Shown: positions 9,107-18,944, numbered from the stretch's first letter. The stretch is 36,584 bases of DNA from Ignavibacteriaceae bacterium (GCA_013042995.1 JABDPB010000032.1:1-36584); one strand, 5' to 3'. Made by a program: numbers and translations. The notes: generated by a model not told the origin, from the sequence alone.

Positions 9107-10421
9107 TAACATCAGCTAACGGGTATGAAGTCTCTCTCATTGAGTGGACTTTGTTTGCAATAGGCAAGCTTACTTCATCATTTACTCTCGCTTCAAAGTA
9201 ATATCTGAATCTTTCAACCATATATTTAACAGGCCAGGCTGCAGCTTCTCCAAGTGCACAGATTGTGTTGCCTTCAATCTGGTTTGCTACTGTTATAAGT
9301 AATTCCAGATCACTGGTAGAACCATTTCCTGCAAGTATTCTTTTCAAGATTTTTTCTAGCCAGCCCGTTCCTTCGCGGCATGGTGTGCACTGTCCGCAGC
9401 TTTCGTGATGATAGAAGTGAGCAATTCGTGCTAGAACTTTTACAAGATCTGTGTCTTCATCCATTACAATTACACCCCCGGTGCCAATAGCAGATTCAGC
9501 TTCTTTTAATGATTCTGCATCCATTTTTACGCCTTCAAGCTTATCTCCTCTTAATGGAGGCATAGATGTTCCTCCAGGAATAACACATAAAATCTTTTTA
9601 TCGTTTGGAACACCACCTGCATATTTATAAATAATATCAGTTAAAAGAGTTCCCGTTGGAAGCTCGTAAACACCTGGTTTGTTTACATGTCCGCTTACAC
9701 CAAATAATAATGTACCTGGATGTTTTGGATGCCCGATTTTTGAAAACCACTCCCATCCTTTTTCAATTATCTTTGGAACGTTTGCAATTGTTTCTACATT
9801 GTTAATAGTAGTTGGACAGCCCCATAGGCCATTTTGTGCGGGAAATGGTGGTTTAACTCTTGGGTATCCCCGTTTCCCTTCCAACGAATTCATTAAAGAA
9901 GATTCTTCACCACAAATGTATGCACCCGCACCTTTATGAATATAAATATCACATTGAAAATCTGTATTGAAAGTTTCTTTCATCTTTTTGCCAATAAAAC
10001 CTTTTTCGTATGCATCATCAATAGCTTTTTGTAATAAGCGAATCCATTTGTGATATTCTCCACGGATATAGACATATGCAGTCTTTGCACCAATTGCATA
10101 GCAAGTAATTATTGTTCCTTCAATCATTTGATGGGGATTGATTTCAAAAATTTGTCGATCCTTAAATGAACCTGGTTCACTCTCATCGCCATTTACGCAG
10201 AGATATTTTGGTTTATCTGTGGTCTTTGGCATAAAGCTCCACTTTAATCCTGCTGAAAACGCAGCACCGCCTCTTCCTCTTAACCCAGATTTTTTAACCT
10301 GGTCAATTATATCATCGGAAGTTTGTGTAAATGCTTTTTTAGCAGCTTCGTATCCGCCATTGGAAATATAAACATCAATTAAGTGAAGGTTTTCAATATC
10401 TGGCAGGAGGATTTTTTCCAT
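9099..10421 (-). CDS. nuoF: NADH-quinone oxidoreductase subunit F
   Basis: The NADH- and FMN-binding subunit of complex I, 440 residues. The FMN-site GRGGAAF is at 49-55. The NADH-binding glycine-rich GAGAYICGEESSL is at about 164-176. The N3 [4Fe-4S] ligands are C342, C345 and C348 (ESCGQCTPCREGTG) plus C388. Its start overlaps the nuoE stop in a TGATG junction, so the two are translationally coupled. It is the last gene of the operon here; nuoG does not follow, and the convergent ferritin terminator begins at its stop codon. Confidence 0.98.
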   Translation of the reverse strand: MEKILLPDIENLHLIDVYISNGGYEAAKKAFTQTSDDIIDQVKKSGLRGRGGAAFSAGLKWSFMPKTTDKPKYLCVNGDESEPGSFKDRQIFEINPHQMIEGTIITCYAIGAKTAYVYIRGEYHKWIRLLQKAIDDAYEKGFIGKKMKETFNTDFQCDIYIHKGAGAYICGEESSLMNSLEGKRGYPRVKPPFPAQNGLWGCPTTINNVETIANVPKIIEKGWEWFSKIGHPKHPGTLLFGVSGHVNKPGVYELPTGTLLTDIIYKYAGGVPNDKKILCVIPGGTSMPPLRGDKLEGVKMDAESLKEAESAIGTGGVIVMDEDTDLVKVLARIAHFYHHESCGQCTPCREGTGWLEKILKRILAGNGSTSDLELLITVANQIEGNTICALGEAAAWPVKYMVERFRYYFEARVNDEVSLPIANKVHSMRETSYPLADVKK

Positions 10422-10903
10422 CAGTTCGTGCTTTTCAGTGATTCGAGAATTTCTTCAACTTTTTCATTTGTAAGATTTTCATAATAATCTTCATTTACGG
10501 CAATCATAGGTGCAGTACCACAGCTGCCCATACATTCAACTTCTTCTAAAGAAAAATTTTGATCTTCGGTAATGCCAAGGTTTTCAATTCCAAATTTATC
10601 CTTCACCTGATCCCAAATTTCATATCCACCGCGAAGCATACAGGAAACATTAGTGCAAACCTGTAAATGAAATTTCCCCATCGGTTTTTGGTGATACATC
10701 GTGTAAAATGTAACAACACCCAAAACATCTTCTGCAGTAATTCCTAAAACATCAGCAACTTCTTTAATAACTTCGTTAGAGATGTACCCGTTCTGTTCCT
10801 GGGCTAAATATAATGCAGCCATTACAGCAGGTTTTCGCTCTGGGTACTTTTTTACTTCTTGTTCAATTCGAGTTAAATTCTCTTCTGTAAACTTAAATTC
10901 CAT
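10421..10903 (-). CDS. nuoE: NADH-quinone oxidoreductase subunit E
   Basis: A thioredoxin-like [2Fe-2S] subunit of the NADH dehydrogenase module, 160 residues. The N1a cluster ligands are C83, C88, C124 and C128 (CTNVSC and CMGSC). An N-terminal helical bundle precedes the thioredoxin-like fold. It starts one base after the nuoD stop codon and ends in a one-base overlap with nuoF. Confidence 0.97.
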   Translation of the reverse strand: MEFKFTEENLTRIEQEVKKYPERKPAVMAALYLAQEQNGYISNEVIKEVADVLGITAEDVLGVVTFYTMYHQKPMGKFHLQVCTNVSCMLRGGYEIWDQVKDKFGIENLGITEDQNFSLEEVECMGSCGTAPMIAVNEDYYENLTNEKVEEILESLKSTN

Positions 10904-10904
10904 T

Positions 10905-12155
10905 TTACTTATCCGCTTCTCCCATAATTGGATCGATACTTCCTATAATTGCAACGACATCAGAAATCATCTGTCCAACAACTAATTTTGGAAGAACCTG
11001 CAAATTATTAAAAGAAGGGGAACGAATTTTACACTTCCACGGTCTTCCTTCACCTTTGCTCACAAGATAAAAACCGAGCTCTCCTTTCGTTCCTTCAATT
11101 GCGTGATAAATTTCACCCTCGGGTGGATTGATACCGAAGTTTACAATCATAAAATCGTGAATTAGCTCTTCCATTTTTGTATAAACTTCATCTTTATGAG
11201 GAAGAACTTTTTTAGGTTGATTTGCTATTACTTCGCCTTGAGGCATTTTATTTAAAATCTGCAGCACAATTTTGGCGCTTTCGCGGCATTCATCCAGTCT
11301 TAAAAAATATCGGGCAAGGCAGTCACCTTCACTGTAAGTAGGAACTTCAAAATCAATTTCATCATAACATAAATAGGGTGCGTTACGTCTTAAATCGAAA
11401 TTAACCCCACAAGCACGCAGGTTTGGACCGGAGAATCCAAAACTAATAGCATCTTCTTTTGAAATTGCTCCAACTCCATCAACTCTTTCAATAAAAATTC
11501 TGTTTTTGTTTACTAGTTTTTCACATTCTTCTAAGTTTGGTTCGAATTGATCAACAAACCACTTAACTTTTTCCAAAGCTTCGGGTTGTGCATCATTCGC
11601 AACTCCACCAATACGAGTGTAACTGTTTGTAAATCTTGCGCCGCATAGAATATCCCATATATCAAGAATTTTTTCACGCTCACGCAGCGTCCATAAGAAG
11701 ATTGTTAGAGCACCAACGTCCATTGCGAAAGAGCCAATAGCAACAAGGTGTGACGCAATTCGTGCAAGTTCAGCAATCATCATACGAATGTATTGTGCCC
11801 TTTTCGGGGCTTCAATTCCTGCAAGTTTTTCTACAGCCAGAACCCACGCAACATTATTTGCCATTGGAGAAATATAATCGAGGCGGTCTGTGTGTGGAAT
11901 ATATTCGTAATAGGTCATGTTCTCAGCCATTTTTTCGTAACCTCGATGAAGGTAACCGAGATCGGGAACACAGGCAACAATCCTCTCACCATCTAATCTT
12001 AAAAGCAAACGCAGAACTCCATGGGTTGCAGGATGCTGTGGACCCATATTAAGGACCATTTCATTTTCTAATGCATCATCAAATGTGTAGTCAGTTTTAG
12101 CATTTAGTAATGCTTCTAATATTTTTGGCTGAACTTCTTTTTCTAATTGATCCAT
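10905..12155 (-). CDS. nuoD: NADH-quinone oxidoreductase subunit D
   Basis: The 49-kDa-type peripheral arm subunit of complex I, homologous to the large subunit of [NiFe] hydrogenases, and lining the quinone site with NuoB. It has 416 residues. The quinone-site loop MGPQHPATHGVLRL (37-50) is intact. The C-terminal 'SFNNLQVLPKLVVGQMISDVVAIIGSIDPIMGE' stretch, described here by its key residues SFNNL and DPIMGE, is the usual end. The hydrogenase nickel ligands are absent, as expected for NuoD. Four bases separate it from nuoC. Confidence 0.97.
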   Translation of the reverse strand: MDQLEKEVQPKILEALLNAKTDYTFDDALENEMVLNMGPQHPATHGVLRLLLRLDGERIVACVPDLGYLHRGYEKMAENMTYYEYIPHTDRLDYISPMANNVAWVLAVEKLAGIEAPKRAQYIRMMIAELARIASHLVAIGSFAMDVGALTIFLWTLREREKILDIWDILCGARFTNSYTRIGGVANDAQPEALEKVKWFVDQFEPNLEECEKLVNKNRIFIERVDGVGAISKEDAISFGFSGPNLRACGVNFDLRRNAPYLCYDEIDFEVPTYSEGDCLARYFLRLDECRESAKIVLQILNKMPQGEVIANQPKKVLPHKDEVYTKMEELIHDFMIVNFGINPPEGEIYHAIEGTKGELGFYLVSKGEGRPWKCKIRSPSFNNLQVLPKLVVGQMISDVVAIIGSIDPIMGEADK

Positions 12156-12159
12156 AAAT

Positions 12160-12648
12160 TTATTTTTTAGGTAGAGGAATCGAACCCGGGATACCCATTA
12201 ACGGAAAATCTTTTCTTAAGGGATGATATTCAAATTCTTCCGGCATATAGATTCTTCTTAAATCAGGATGATCATTAAATTTAATACCGTACATATCATA
12301 GGTTTCGCGTTCATGCCAGTTTGCAGAGCCCCAAATAGAACTTACAGATTCAATAGAGCAATCCTTTTCATCCACATCTGCTTTTAATCGTAATCTAAAA
12401 CTATGTTTTAATGAAAAAATATTATAAACAACCATAAACCTGTTTTTTCTTTTTGCCCAATCAACGGCAGTAACATCGGAACAATATATGAACTGAAGTT
12501 CAGGGTCTTCTTTTAAAAACTTGCATACATCCACAATTTCTTTTTTATCAAACTTAATGGTAAGATCATCCTTATAGTCCGATACTTCAAATTCAATATC
12601 AGAAAATTTTTCTTTTAACTTTTGAGGAACGAGTTCTTTAATATCCAT
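12160..12648 (-). CDS. nuoC: NADH-quinone oxidoreductase subunit C
   Basis: The 30-kDa-type peripheral arm subunit, 162 residues. The family signature begins at ERETYDMYGI (113-122), continues through HPDLRRI and ends at HPLRKDFPL (142-150). It is separate from nuoD here, unlike the fused NuoCD of E. coli. Five bases lie between it and nuoB. Confidence 0.97.
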   Translation of the reverse strand: MDIKELVPQKLKEKFSDIEFEVSDYKDDLTIKFDKKEIVDVCKFLKEDPELQFIYCSDVTAVDWAKRKNRFMVVYNIFSLKHSFRLRLKADVDEKDCSIESVSSIWGSANWHERETYDMYGIKFNDHPDLRRIYMPEEFEYHPLRKDFPLMGIPGSIPLPKK

Positions 12649-12653
12649 AAAAA

Positions 12654-13169
12654 TTAATTGTTCTGTATTACGTTCAACTCTGGAAGGTTTTTGAATTGTC
12701 CTGCTTTAGTTTTACCAATCTTATCCTGAATCTGCATTAAAGCATGCAAAAGATTATCAGGACGCGGCGGACAGCCGGCAAGATAAATGTCTACAGGCAG
12801 AAACTGATCTATTCCCTGCACCACAGAATAGGAGCGATACATTCCTCCAGAAGAAGTGCAGGCACCCATTGCAATTACCCATTTAGGATCGGGCATTTGA
12901 TCGTATATTTTTCTAACAACCGGAGCCATTTTGTAAGTAACAGTTCCGGCAACAATCATCAAATCGCACTGACGCGGTGTAAATCGCATTACTTCTGAGC
13001 CAAAACGAGCAATATCGTATTTCGGATCACCAACAGCCATCATTTCAATGGCACAGCAGGAAATACCCATCGGCATAGGCCAAACAGAGTTTTTACGTGC
13101 CCAGCCAATTATTGCATCAAGCTTTGTTGTAAAGAATCCACTGTCATTCAAATATGATTCTAATCCCAC
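12654..13169 (-). CDS. nuoB: NADH-quinone oxidoreductase subunit B
   Basis: The subunit carrying the terminal cluster N2, which reduces quinone. It has 171 residues. The N2 ligands are the tandem C38-C39 ([10 protein letters not shown]), C104 and C133 (GCPPRP). The start is GTG, and its first 10 bases overlap the end of nuoA, which suggests coupled translation. Confidence 0.97.
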   Translation of the reverse strand: MGLESYLNDSGFFTTKLDAIIGWARKNSVWPMPMGISCCAIEMMAVGDPKYDIARFGSEVMRFTPRQCDLMIVAGTVTYKMAPVVRKIYDQMPDPKWVIAMGACTSSGGMYRSYSVVQGIDQFLPVDIYLAGCPPRPDNLLHALMQIQDKIGKTKAGQFKNLPELNVIQNN

Positions 13170-13528
13170 TTAAATCCGCCTTTCTTATATGCGTATAAAT
13201 AACCTAATTCAAGCACTACTAAAAATATAAACATCGAAATGAACACAGAAATTCCATGTTCACCAAATAATCTTTTAAATTCAACTGCCCAGGGATAAAT
13301 AAAAATCACTTCCAGGTCGAAAATGATGAAAAACATTGCCACTAAATAATATTTAATGGAGATTCTCTCGCGCACAGTTCCAACCGGTTTCATTCCGCTT
13401 TCGTAGGTTGAAGTCTTTTCGCTATTAGGTCTTTGCGGACCAAAAAGCTTTGATGAAAATACAACCGCCCCGGCAAATCCAACAGCAATTAAAAGCACTA
13501 TAAAAACGGGAATATATTCTTCTATCAT
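13160..13528 (-). CDS. nuoA: NADH-quinone oxidoreductase subunit A
   Basis: A small membrane subunit of complex I, 122 residues with three transmembrane helices (about 6-28, 60-80 and 93-115). The conserved YESGMKPVG loop (42-50) and the acidic FDLEV (70-74) in the second helix are present. It is the first gene of the nuoABCDEF operon. It is the only membrane-arm subunit in this window, so the rest of the membrane arm and nuoG/nuoI must be encoded elsewhere. Confidence 0.97.
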   Translation of the reverse strand: MIEEYIPVFIVLLIAVGFAGAVVFSSKLFGPQRPNSEKTSTYESGMKPVGTVRERISIKYYLVAMFFIIFDLEVIFIYPWAVEFKRLFGEHGISVFISMFIFLVVLELGYLYAYKKGGFKWD

Positions 13529-13553
13529 CCTAAAAATTTTTATTAATTGAGGA

Positions 13554-13584
13554 TAAAATTATCCAAATCCTTGCCGATTGTCAA
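13554..13584 (-). promoter_or_regulatory. Promoter of the nuoABCDEF operon
   Basis: On the minus strand TTGACA (13584-13579) carries the TTG element. After 20 bases counted from TTG comes TAATTTTA (13561-13554), seven of eight to TAnnTTTG. Transcription would start about 20 bases upstream of the nuoA ATG. The same spacing occurs upstream of gap, rplU and the BNR gene. Confidence 0.5.
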
Positions 13585-13620
13585 TTTAAAGTTTTATCCC
13601 CTAACTACTTTTTGTTTAAA

Positions 13621-15243
13621 TTAATTTATTTGAAGCACCTTGTAGAGCACAGCCGGCGGGCTTTCAAAATATACCACAGCTTCAAGTCCCGGATGATTTT
13701 GTTTTGGATTAAGTAGGAATTGGAATTGCCTCCGCATTGCCGCTTCAATTGTGCTGAAATAGAGGAAATCTGCTTTCTGCTCACGTAATTTTACTATGAA
13801 TTCATTGTAGTTTTCTGCCATCGGTATAAGCTTAAATTCCATATCTAGATAATAAGCAACGTGCGCCTTACGTGCTGCGATCTTTTCTCCTCTTTCCTCT
13901 TCAGGAATATTTTTATCGTACCACTCCTGTAAAACCAATAACTCTTTCGGACCCGAATCAATATTTAGACTGTTAAATGAATACGACTTAACAAACGTGA
14001 AAATAATTAATGCGGAAACAAGTAGCAGTCCAAATTTTTGCGGTACGAACTTCCGCACTTTGTACTTTTCGGAAAAAAACGGATGAAAAGCAATAACAGC
14101 ATAAAATGGAATTAAAAAGAGTGAAAATCTTTCACTGTAAAAAACTAGCAGCAGCAAACCAAAAAAGAACAAGCTAATTAAGTAATACCCTATTTCCACG
14201 CTCTTCCAAAATTTAATAGGATTCCGAATAAATAAAAATATCAATCCAAGAATTACAAAAACACCAATATGCCAGCCCATCAGCTTTTCCATATCATTCA
14301 GAAAATGATTCCCAATATTACCTGCGACCTTCGATACAAAAACTGCAGGATCCTCAAAAACCACATCGGTAAGCGAGGTTATTTTGCTGCTTTCTTTAAA
14401 CCAAAATTCATCCCAGGCAATTTTACCTTTGCCGTGCATTTCATAGGCTATGTTTTTGTAATTCTCATTGTAAAGGAAAGAGCCCTTTTCTGAAAGAGTA
14501 TAAAAGCCCCAAGGTGAAAAAGTTAATACAAAAACACAAATAAAAATTGCTGATGTTACAAATCTTTTTTTCCACGGTAAATTCCAGAAGTTCACAAATA
14601 AAATCACAATAATAAAGCTTAGTAAAAACACACCGTTATAGCGAGTGAGGTAAGACAGTCCACCAAACACTCCTGCAAATACAATATTTCCATAAGTCAG
14701 ATTTGAATTGCGCAAAAAAAAGAATATTGTAAGTGCAGCGAGTGCATTAAAAAACATGTCCGTTCCGGCACTATAAGTGTACTGAACAAAAACGGGATTA
14801 AATGCAAGCAAAATTGTGACAAAAAATGCACTGTATGGTGAAAAAACTCTTTTAAGAATTTCGAAAGTAACATAAATAACTATTGCAGCTGAAATTACTC
14901 CAATCAAAATACCGGCTCTGAAAAAATCCCCAAACAGAAAACCAACTATACCCAAAACCATCGGATACAGCGGACCTCTGAATGCATCCATTGGGATTGC
15001 TCCCTCTAAAAAGCCCCTGGCATTCGGTACGTAGCCCCAAAAAAAATCAGTTTCAATTCCGTAATCACCAACAGTGTGAAAAACGATACTTATTATTCCG
15101 ATTACTAATAAATAGAACAAAGAAATTATTAGGCTCAGGCGTTTGTAATTTACAAGTTCATCAAAATATTTCATGAGTGATTTTGAACTTGAGGGCTTTT
15201 GTTCTCCAGAGCTCTTTCTCTTTTTGATTTTGGATTTTGCCAC
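13621..15243 (-). CDS. GT-C type membrane glycosyltransferase (GT39/ArnT-like)
   Basis: A 540-residue polytopic membrane protein. After a basic, serine-rich N-terminus (1-35) there are about ten hydrophobic segments, then a soluble C-terminal region from about 440. The first outer loop contains an acidic ETDFFWGY (64-71) followed by a 'FRGPLYPMVLG' stretch. This matches the layout of dolichyl/polyprenyl-phosphate sugar transferases of the GT39/PMT_2 group, which use lipid-linked sugars on the periplasmic side. Donor and acceptor cannot be told from sequence. The listed start is GTG without an obvious ribosome site; an ATG at residue 24 is an alternative and would shorten the basic tail. It lies upstream of nuoA on the same strand but with its own spacing of 92 bases, so it is probably separate from the nuo operon. 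Confidence 0.75.
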   Translation of the reverse strand: MAKSKIKKRKSSGEQKPSSSKSLMKYFDELVNYKRLSLIISLFYLLVIGIISIVFHTVGDYGIETDFFWGYVPNARGFLEGAIPMDAFRGPLYPMVLGIVGFLFGDFFRAGILIGVISAAIVIYVTFEILKRVFSPYSAFFVTILLAFNPVFVQYTYSAGTDMFFNALAALTIFFFLRNSNLTYGNIVFAGVFGGLSYLTRYNGVFLLSFIIVILFVNFWNLPWKKRFVTSAIFICVFVLTFSPWGFYTLSEKGSFLYNENYKNIAYEMHGKGKIAWDEFWFKESSKITSLTDVVFEDPAVFVSKVAGNIGNHFLNDMEKLMGWHIGVFVILGLIFLFIRNPIKFWKSVEIGYYLISLFFFGLLLLVFYSERFSLFLIPFYAVIAFHPFFSEKYKVRKFVPQKFGLLLVSALIIFTFVKSYSFNSLNIDSGPKELLVLQEWYDKNIPEEERGEKIAARKAHVAYYLDMEFKLIPMAENYNEFIVKLREQKADFLYFSTIEAAMRRQFQFLLNPKQNHPGLEAVVYFESPPAVLYKVLQIN

Positions 15244-15426
15244 TTAGTAAAATTTAAGTGAGTAATTGGTGAATATATATTTTAAACTTTAGCAATATAG
15301 CTATTTTTAATTATTCGATTTAATTTTCTTAATTGATCGAATGTAAACGTTTCTTGCATTTTATCACTTGAAACATTGTTTATATTTTTATAGCATCGAA
15401 AAAGGTAAATTATAATTATTACAAGC

Positions 15427-17346
15427 TTGAATTTTTTACGGCATATCGTTTTTAGAATTTCATATATACTATTTATTTTATTTAATGCTGAAATATCAAT
15501 AGCTCAGCAAGTTTCCGATACACTCAAACATTCATTTACTTACCTTCCCGCAAACAGAATTTTTTCTAATTTCGATAAGCAGTTAAATACATATTTTCTA
15601 AACACCGGTTTCGACTTTGGAAGCTCTCATTCAAAATTCCAGTATAAAGTAAATCAAAATTTCCGCTCAACACTAGTAAAATCAAACACAAATAGTATAC
15701 GAGATGAACAGTATTTGAACCTTATGGGAAAGTACACTTTTAACAGTTTCTGGAACTTGGGAATGTCTGCAAGCAGCAGCATCTTATCTGATGACAGGCA
15801 GCTTGCAATAAACCAGGCTACAATAAACCAGGGCGTTATATTCAGCGAGTTTAATTTAAACGATGAGTTTTTTGTACTTCCATACGGTGGATTTTCAGAT
15901 AACAGGCAGGTTGGTGAAAACGATTTTGGACCTGTTTATGGATTTGAAGCGTTGGGCAGAAATCTTGATTTTACAAATTTTCGAGTAAATTCTTCGTTAA
16001 AATTCGAAAATGAAGACATATCTCCACGAAAAAATCTAATAAGATTTTTTGACCTGGCGGTAACAAATCCATTTAATCCCGAAGTTTCTAATTTTATTGA
16101 GACGCGTTTTACACAAAGCAGAAAAGATTTTTATTTTCCAGCAGATTCGATTATCTCATCGAACTTTAATGTTAATAATAACATCGAGGGCAGAACCGAA
16201 ACAGTTTTTTTACTTCAGGATAGATTGACTTACAATCGTTTACTTGATGTTTTTGCCATGGAACTTGCTGGGAGAATAAATTTGAGAAATATTGATAGGG
16301 ATACAAGATACCGTTCTCTTGAAGATCAAAGTCCATCTGTGTTTGATACCCAAGTTGATGAATTTATTATCGGTTTGGAATCTTCATTTTATTACGATAG
16401 TGAATTTGCAGATGCTATTTTGAGACTTAACTATTTTGAAAGAGATGAAAAACACATAACAAAAAGATTTGAAGGCAGCGATGAGAATTTCTTCGAACAG
16501 AGATCTGAATTAGAATCAAGCAAAAATAATAACTCAAGCCGTGCTACCATTTCACTTTCAGGTAATATAAATGTTTCGAGAACAGATCGTTTCTCATTGA
16601 GCTTATTTCATAGCAAACTAAAATACGATACACCAAGCCCTGAAAATGACGATGACAGAGACGAACTTTTAACAATTTTAAGATTACGTTATTCTAAATA
16701 TCTAACCCCTTTTTTCCAGGCTTACTTAAATGTTGAAGGTACATTAAGCCACGCGGTTTATCTATTTGCAAGCCGCAGTGCAAATAACAATATCAATCGT
16801 GTCTTAAGACTAGCAATGGGCGGACATTACACCGGAACAAAATTTTCTTCATTAAATAATTTTGAAGTCTCCGCTAACTATACTGTTTACGATTTCGAAG
16901 ATATAGCATCAAATTTGAGGAGCATTTCTTTCCGCCAATTTACAGCAACAGATTCTACACAGTATAAATTTAACAGAACCTTTTCTTTCATTCTTACAGC
17001 TTATGTTAAACTTACCGACCAAGGTGAGCTTGATTGGAATGATTTTGCAGAAAGACCGAAGCGCTATCTGCAAGAAATTTTTGGTAATCCTAAAATTGGT
17101 TTAAATTTCAATAATGCATTCTTTGCGGTTGGATTCAGATATTTTTCCCTGAAAACGTTTAATTACAAAGAGCGAGACCGCATTCCAGATACAAGATTTT
17201 TAAGTATCGGCCCGCTTTTTGAGATTTTAATCGGGTCAAATTCACTTTATCTTAAGTTAAATTCCTGGTATGAATTCATATCGGTAAATGAAGGCGCCGA
17301 CAGCGAAAGGTTGAACTTAATTTTAGCAATGAACTGGAAATTTTAA
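15427..17346 (+). CDS. Predicted outer-membrane beta-barrel protein, function unknown
   Basis: A 639-residue protein beginning with a signal peptide that ends near AEISIAQQ (about residue 27). The remainder is rich in alternating polar and aromatic strands such as 'FRVNSSLKFENED' and 'LYLKLNSWYEF'. It ends in W-K-F, an aromatic terminus typical of outer-membrane barrels. There are no cysteines or recognisable enzyme motifs in the parts I read. The start is TTG; no in-frame ATG precedes it. The downstream RsbW-like gene begins 50 bases later on the same strand and may be co-transcribed. I do not recognise a specific family. Capsule-assembly or polysaccharide-related barrels look similar, but I cannot support that choice. 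Confidence 0.65.
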   Translation: MNFLRHIVFRISYILFILFNAEISIAQQVSDTLKHSFTYLPANRIFSNFDKQLNTYFLNTGFDFGSSHSKFQYKVNQNFRSTLVKSNTNSIRDEQYLNLMGKYTFNSFWNLGMSASSSILSDDRQLAINQATINQGVIFSEFNLNDEFFVLPYGGFSDNRQVGENDFGPVYGFEALGRNLDFTNFRVNSSLKFENEDISPRKNLIRFFDLAVTNPFNPEVSNFIETRFTQSRKDFYFPADSIISSNFNVNNNIEGRTETVFLLQDRLTYNRLLDVFAMELAGRINLRNIDRDTRYRSLEDQSPSVFDTQVDEFIIGLESSFYYDSEFADAILRLNYFERDEKHITKRFEGSDENFFEQRSELESSKNNNSSRATISLSGNINVSRTDRFSLSLFHSKLKYDTPSPENDDDRDELLTILRLRYSKYLTPFFQAYLNVEGTLSHAVYLFASRSANNNINRVLRLAMGGHYTGTKFSSLNNFEVSANYTVYDFEDIASNLRSISFRQFTATDSTQYKFNRTFSFILTAYVKLTDQGELDWNDFAERPKRYLQEIFGNPKIGLNFNNAFFAVGFRYFSLKTFNYKERDRIPDTRFLSIGPLFEILIGSNSLYLKLNSWYEFISVNEGADSERLNLILAMNWKF

Positions 17347-17396
17347 TGTTAAAACAATTATCTTCACAGAACTGAATAATAAAAATTCACAAAGTA

Positions 17397-17807
17397 TTGC
17401 CCGAAACACACTATCACATAGAAATAGAAAGCGATCCTAATAACCTTATTACGGTTGAAGAGTTTGTAAACTATTTTGCAAAAGATCTTGGTTTAAACGA
17501 AGAGCAACTTGCAACACTTCTGCTTGCAGTAACAGAAGCTACGACTAATGCAATAATCCACGCTAATAAAAGCAATCAATCTAAATTAGTTAAGGTTGAT
17601 GTAAAGGTTGAGAATTCAAAATTAATTATAAAAGTAATTGATGAAGGAAAAGGATTCAATCCATCTGAAATACCCGATCCAACCCAACCAGAGAATATTT
17701 TAAAGGATTCTGGCAGAGGAATGTATTTAATGAAAGTATACATGGATGATTTAAAGTACAATGTTACTTCCGAAGGAACAGAAACTATTCTTACAATGAA
17801 TATTTAA
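17397..17807 (+). CDS. RsbW/SpoIIAB-like ATPase (anti-sigma or serine kinase type)
   Basis: A 136-residue stand-alone GHKL ATPase domain. The N-box is EATTNAIIHAN with E47 and N51, the G1 box is DEGKGF (82-87), and the G2 box is GRGMYLMK (106-113). This is the HATPase_c_2 type used in partner-switching, where the protein binds a sigma factor or phosphorylates an STAS-domain antagonist. No STAS protein, sigma factor or PP2C phosphatase is encoded next to it, so its partner is unknown. The start is TTG, with no in-frame ATG upstream. A short terminator follows at 17834-17859. Confidence 0.85.
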   Translation: MPETHYHIEIESDPNNLITVEEFVNYFAKDLGLNEEQLATLLLAVTEATTNAIIHANKSNQSKLVKVDVKVENSKLIIKVIDEGKGFNPSEIPDPTQPENILKDSGRGMYLMKVYMDDLKYNVTSEGTETILTMNI

Positions 17808-17833
17808 TCGCACATACCCTCATATTTTCTACC

Positions 17834-17859
17834 TTACACTATTACGTGTAATTTTTTTT
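17834..17859 (+). terminator. Intrinsic terminator after the RsbW-like gene
   Basis: TTACAC (17834-17839) and GTGTAA (17846-17851) form a 6-bp stem with a 6-base loop, followed immediately by eight T. The stem is short, so efficiency may be modest. Confidence 0.5.
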
Positions 17860-17923
17860 GTTTATTTTAAATATTATCTCTAACAAAATTTTATAAACAC
17901 ATATAAAAACAGAGGGAGTAACA

Positions 17924-18889
17924 ATGGCTAGACAAAAAATAGCATTAATCGGTGGCGGGCAAATAGGCGGTGTTTTAGCTCAATTAATAGCACAAAGACA
18001 GCTTGGGGATGTTGTTTTATATGATATTGTAGAAGATATGCCCCAGGGCAAAACACTTGACATAGCAGAAGCATCTAGAATTGATGGTTTTGATGTAAAT
18101 GTAAAAGGTACAAACGATTATAAGGATATTGAAGGTGCAGATATTGTCATTGTAACGGCAGGTCTGCCGCGAAAACCTGGAATGAGCAGAGATGACTTGC
18201 TGACAACAAATGCGAAAATAATTAAAACAGTTGCCGAAAATGTAAAGAGGTTCGCACCTAACTCCATTGTTATCATTATTTCTAATCCACTAGATGCAAT
18301 GGTTACACTCTTCAAAAAAATTACCGGCTTCCCAACAAATAGGGTATTCGGGCAGGCTGGAATTTTAGACTCATCCAGATTCTCAACTTTTATTGCCTGG
18401 GAACTCGGAGTTTCAGTAAAAGATGTTAATGCAATGGTACTCGGTGGACACGGTGATACTATGGTTCCGATTGTACGTTATGCAAATGTGAACGGGATAC
18501 CTGCAATGGAATTACTAGAAAAAAAATACGGCGATAAAATAAAAGCTGAAGAAGTAATGAAGTCAATGGTAGATAGAACAAAAATGGCCGGCGGCGAAGT
18601 TGTTAAATTACTTAAGACAGGTTCAGCCTTTTACTCACCTGCTTCAGCAGCAATTGCAATGGTTGAAGCTATTGTAGGAGACGAACATCGTTTACTGCCT
18701 GTTTGTGCATTTCTGAATGGTGAATTTGGCGTGAATGGCTACTACGTTGGAGTTCCTGCAGTTTTAGGTGCTGCCGGGGTAGAGAAAATTATTGAGTTTG
18801 CACTTAACGAAGAAGAGCAAGCTTTGCTTGATAACTCAGTGAACGCAGTAACAAAATTAATTGCAGATATGGAAAGATTAGGGTTTTAA
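17924..18889 (+). CDS. mdh: Malate dehydrogenase (LDH-like type)
   Basis: NAD-dependent interconversion of malate and oxaloacetate in the TCA cycle. It has 321 residues. The Rossmann motif is GGGQIGG (10-16), and D34 at the end of the second strand selects NAD. The substrate-loop arginines R83 and R89 ([11 protein letters not shown]), the catalytic pair D149 and H176, and R152 are all present. R83 at the specificity position distinguishes it from lactate dehydrogenase, which has glutamine there. It starts with ATG after a strong GAGGGAG ribosome site. A GC-rich hairpin follows. Confidence 0.97.
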   Translation: MARQKIALIGGGQIGGVLAQLIAQRQLGDVVLYDIVEDMPQGKTLDIAEASRIDGFDVNVKGTNDYKDIEGADIVIVTAGLPRKPGMSRDDLLTTNAKIIKTVAENVKRFAPNSIVIIISNPLDAMVTLFKKITGFPTNRVFGQAGILDSSRFSTFIAWELGVSVKDVNAMVLGGHGDTMVPIVRYANVNGIPAMELLEKKYGDKIKAEEVMKSMVDRTKMAGGEVVKLLKTGSAFYSPASAAIAMVEAIVGDEHRLLPVCAFLNGEFGVNGYYVGVPAVLGAAGVEKIIEFALNEEEQALLDNSVNAVTKLIADMERLGF

Positions 18890-18903
18890 TATTATATTTC
18901 AGT

Positions 18904-18926
18904 CAGCCGGAGGGTAATTCCGGCTG
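18904..18926 (+). terminator. GC-rich hairpin after mdh
   Basis: CAGCCGGA (18904-18911) pairs perfectly with TCCGGCTG (18919-18926) around a 7-base loop, 14 bases after the mdh stop. Only a weak T-rich stretch (GTATTATT) follows, so it could act as a terminator or an mRNA-stabilising stem. Confidence 0.5.
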
Positions 18927-18944
18927 GTATTATTCACAACAACA

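Noticed and set aside
17857-17888. TTTG followed by 20 bases and TAAC upstream of mdh as a promoter
   Set aside because: Spacing fits but the -7 half reads TAACAAAA, which lacks the TTTG part.
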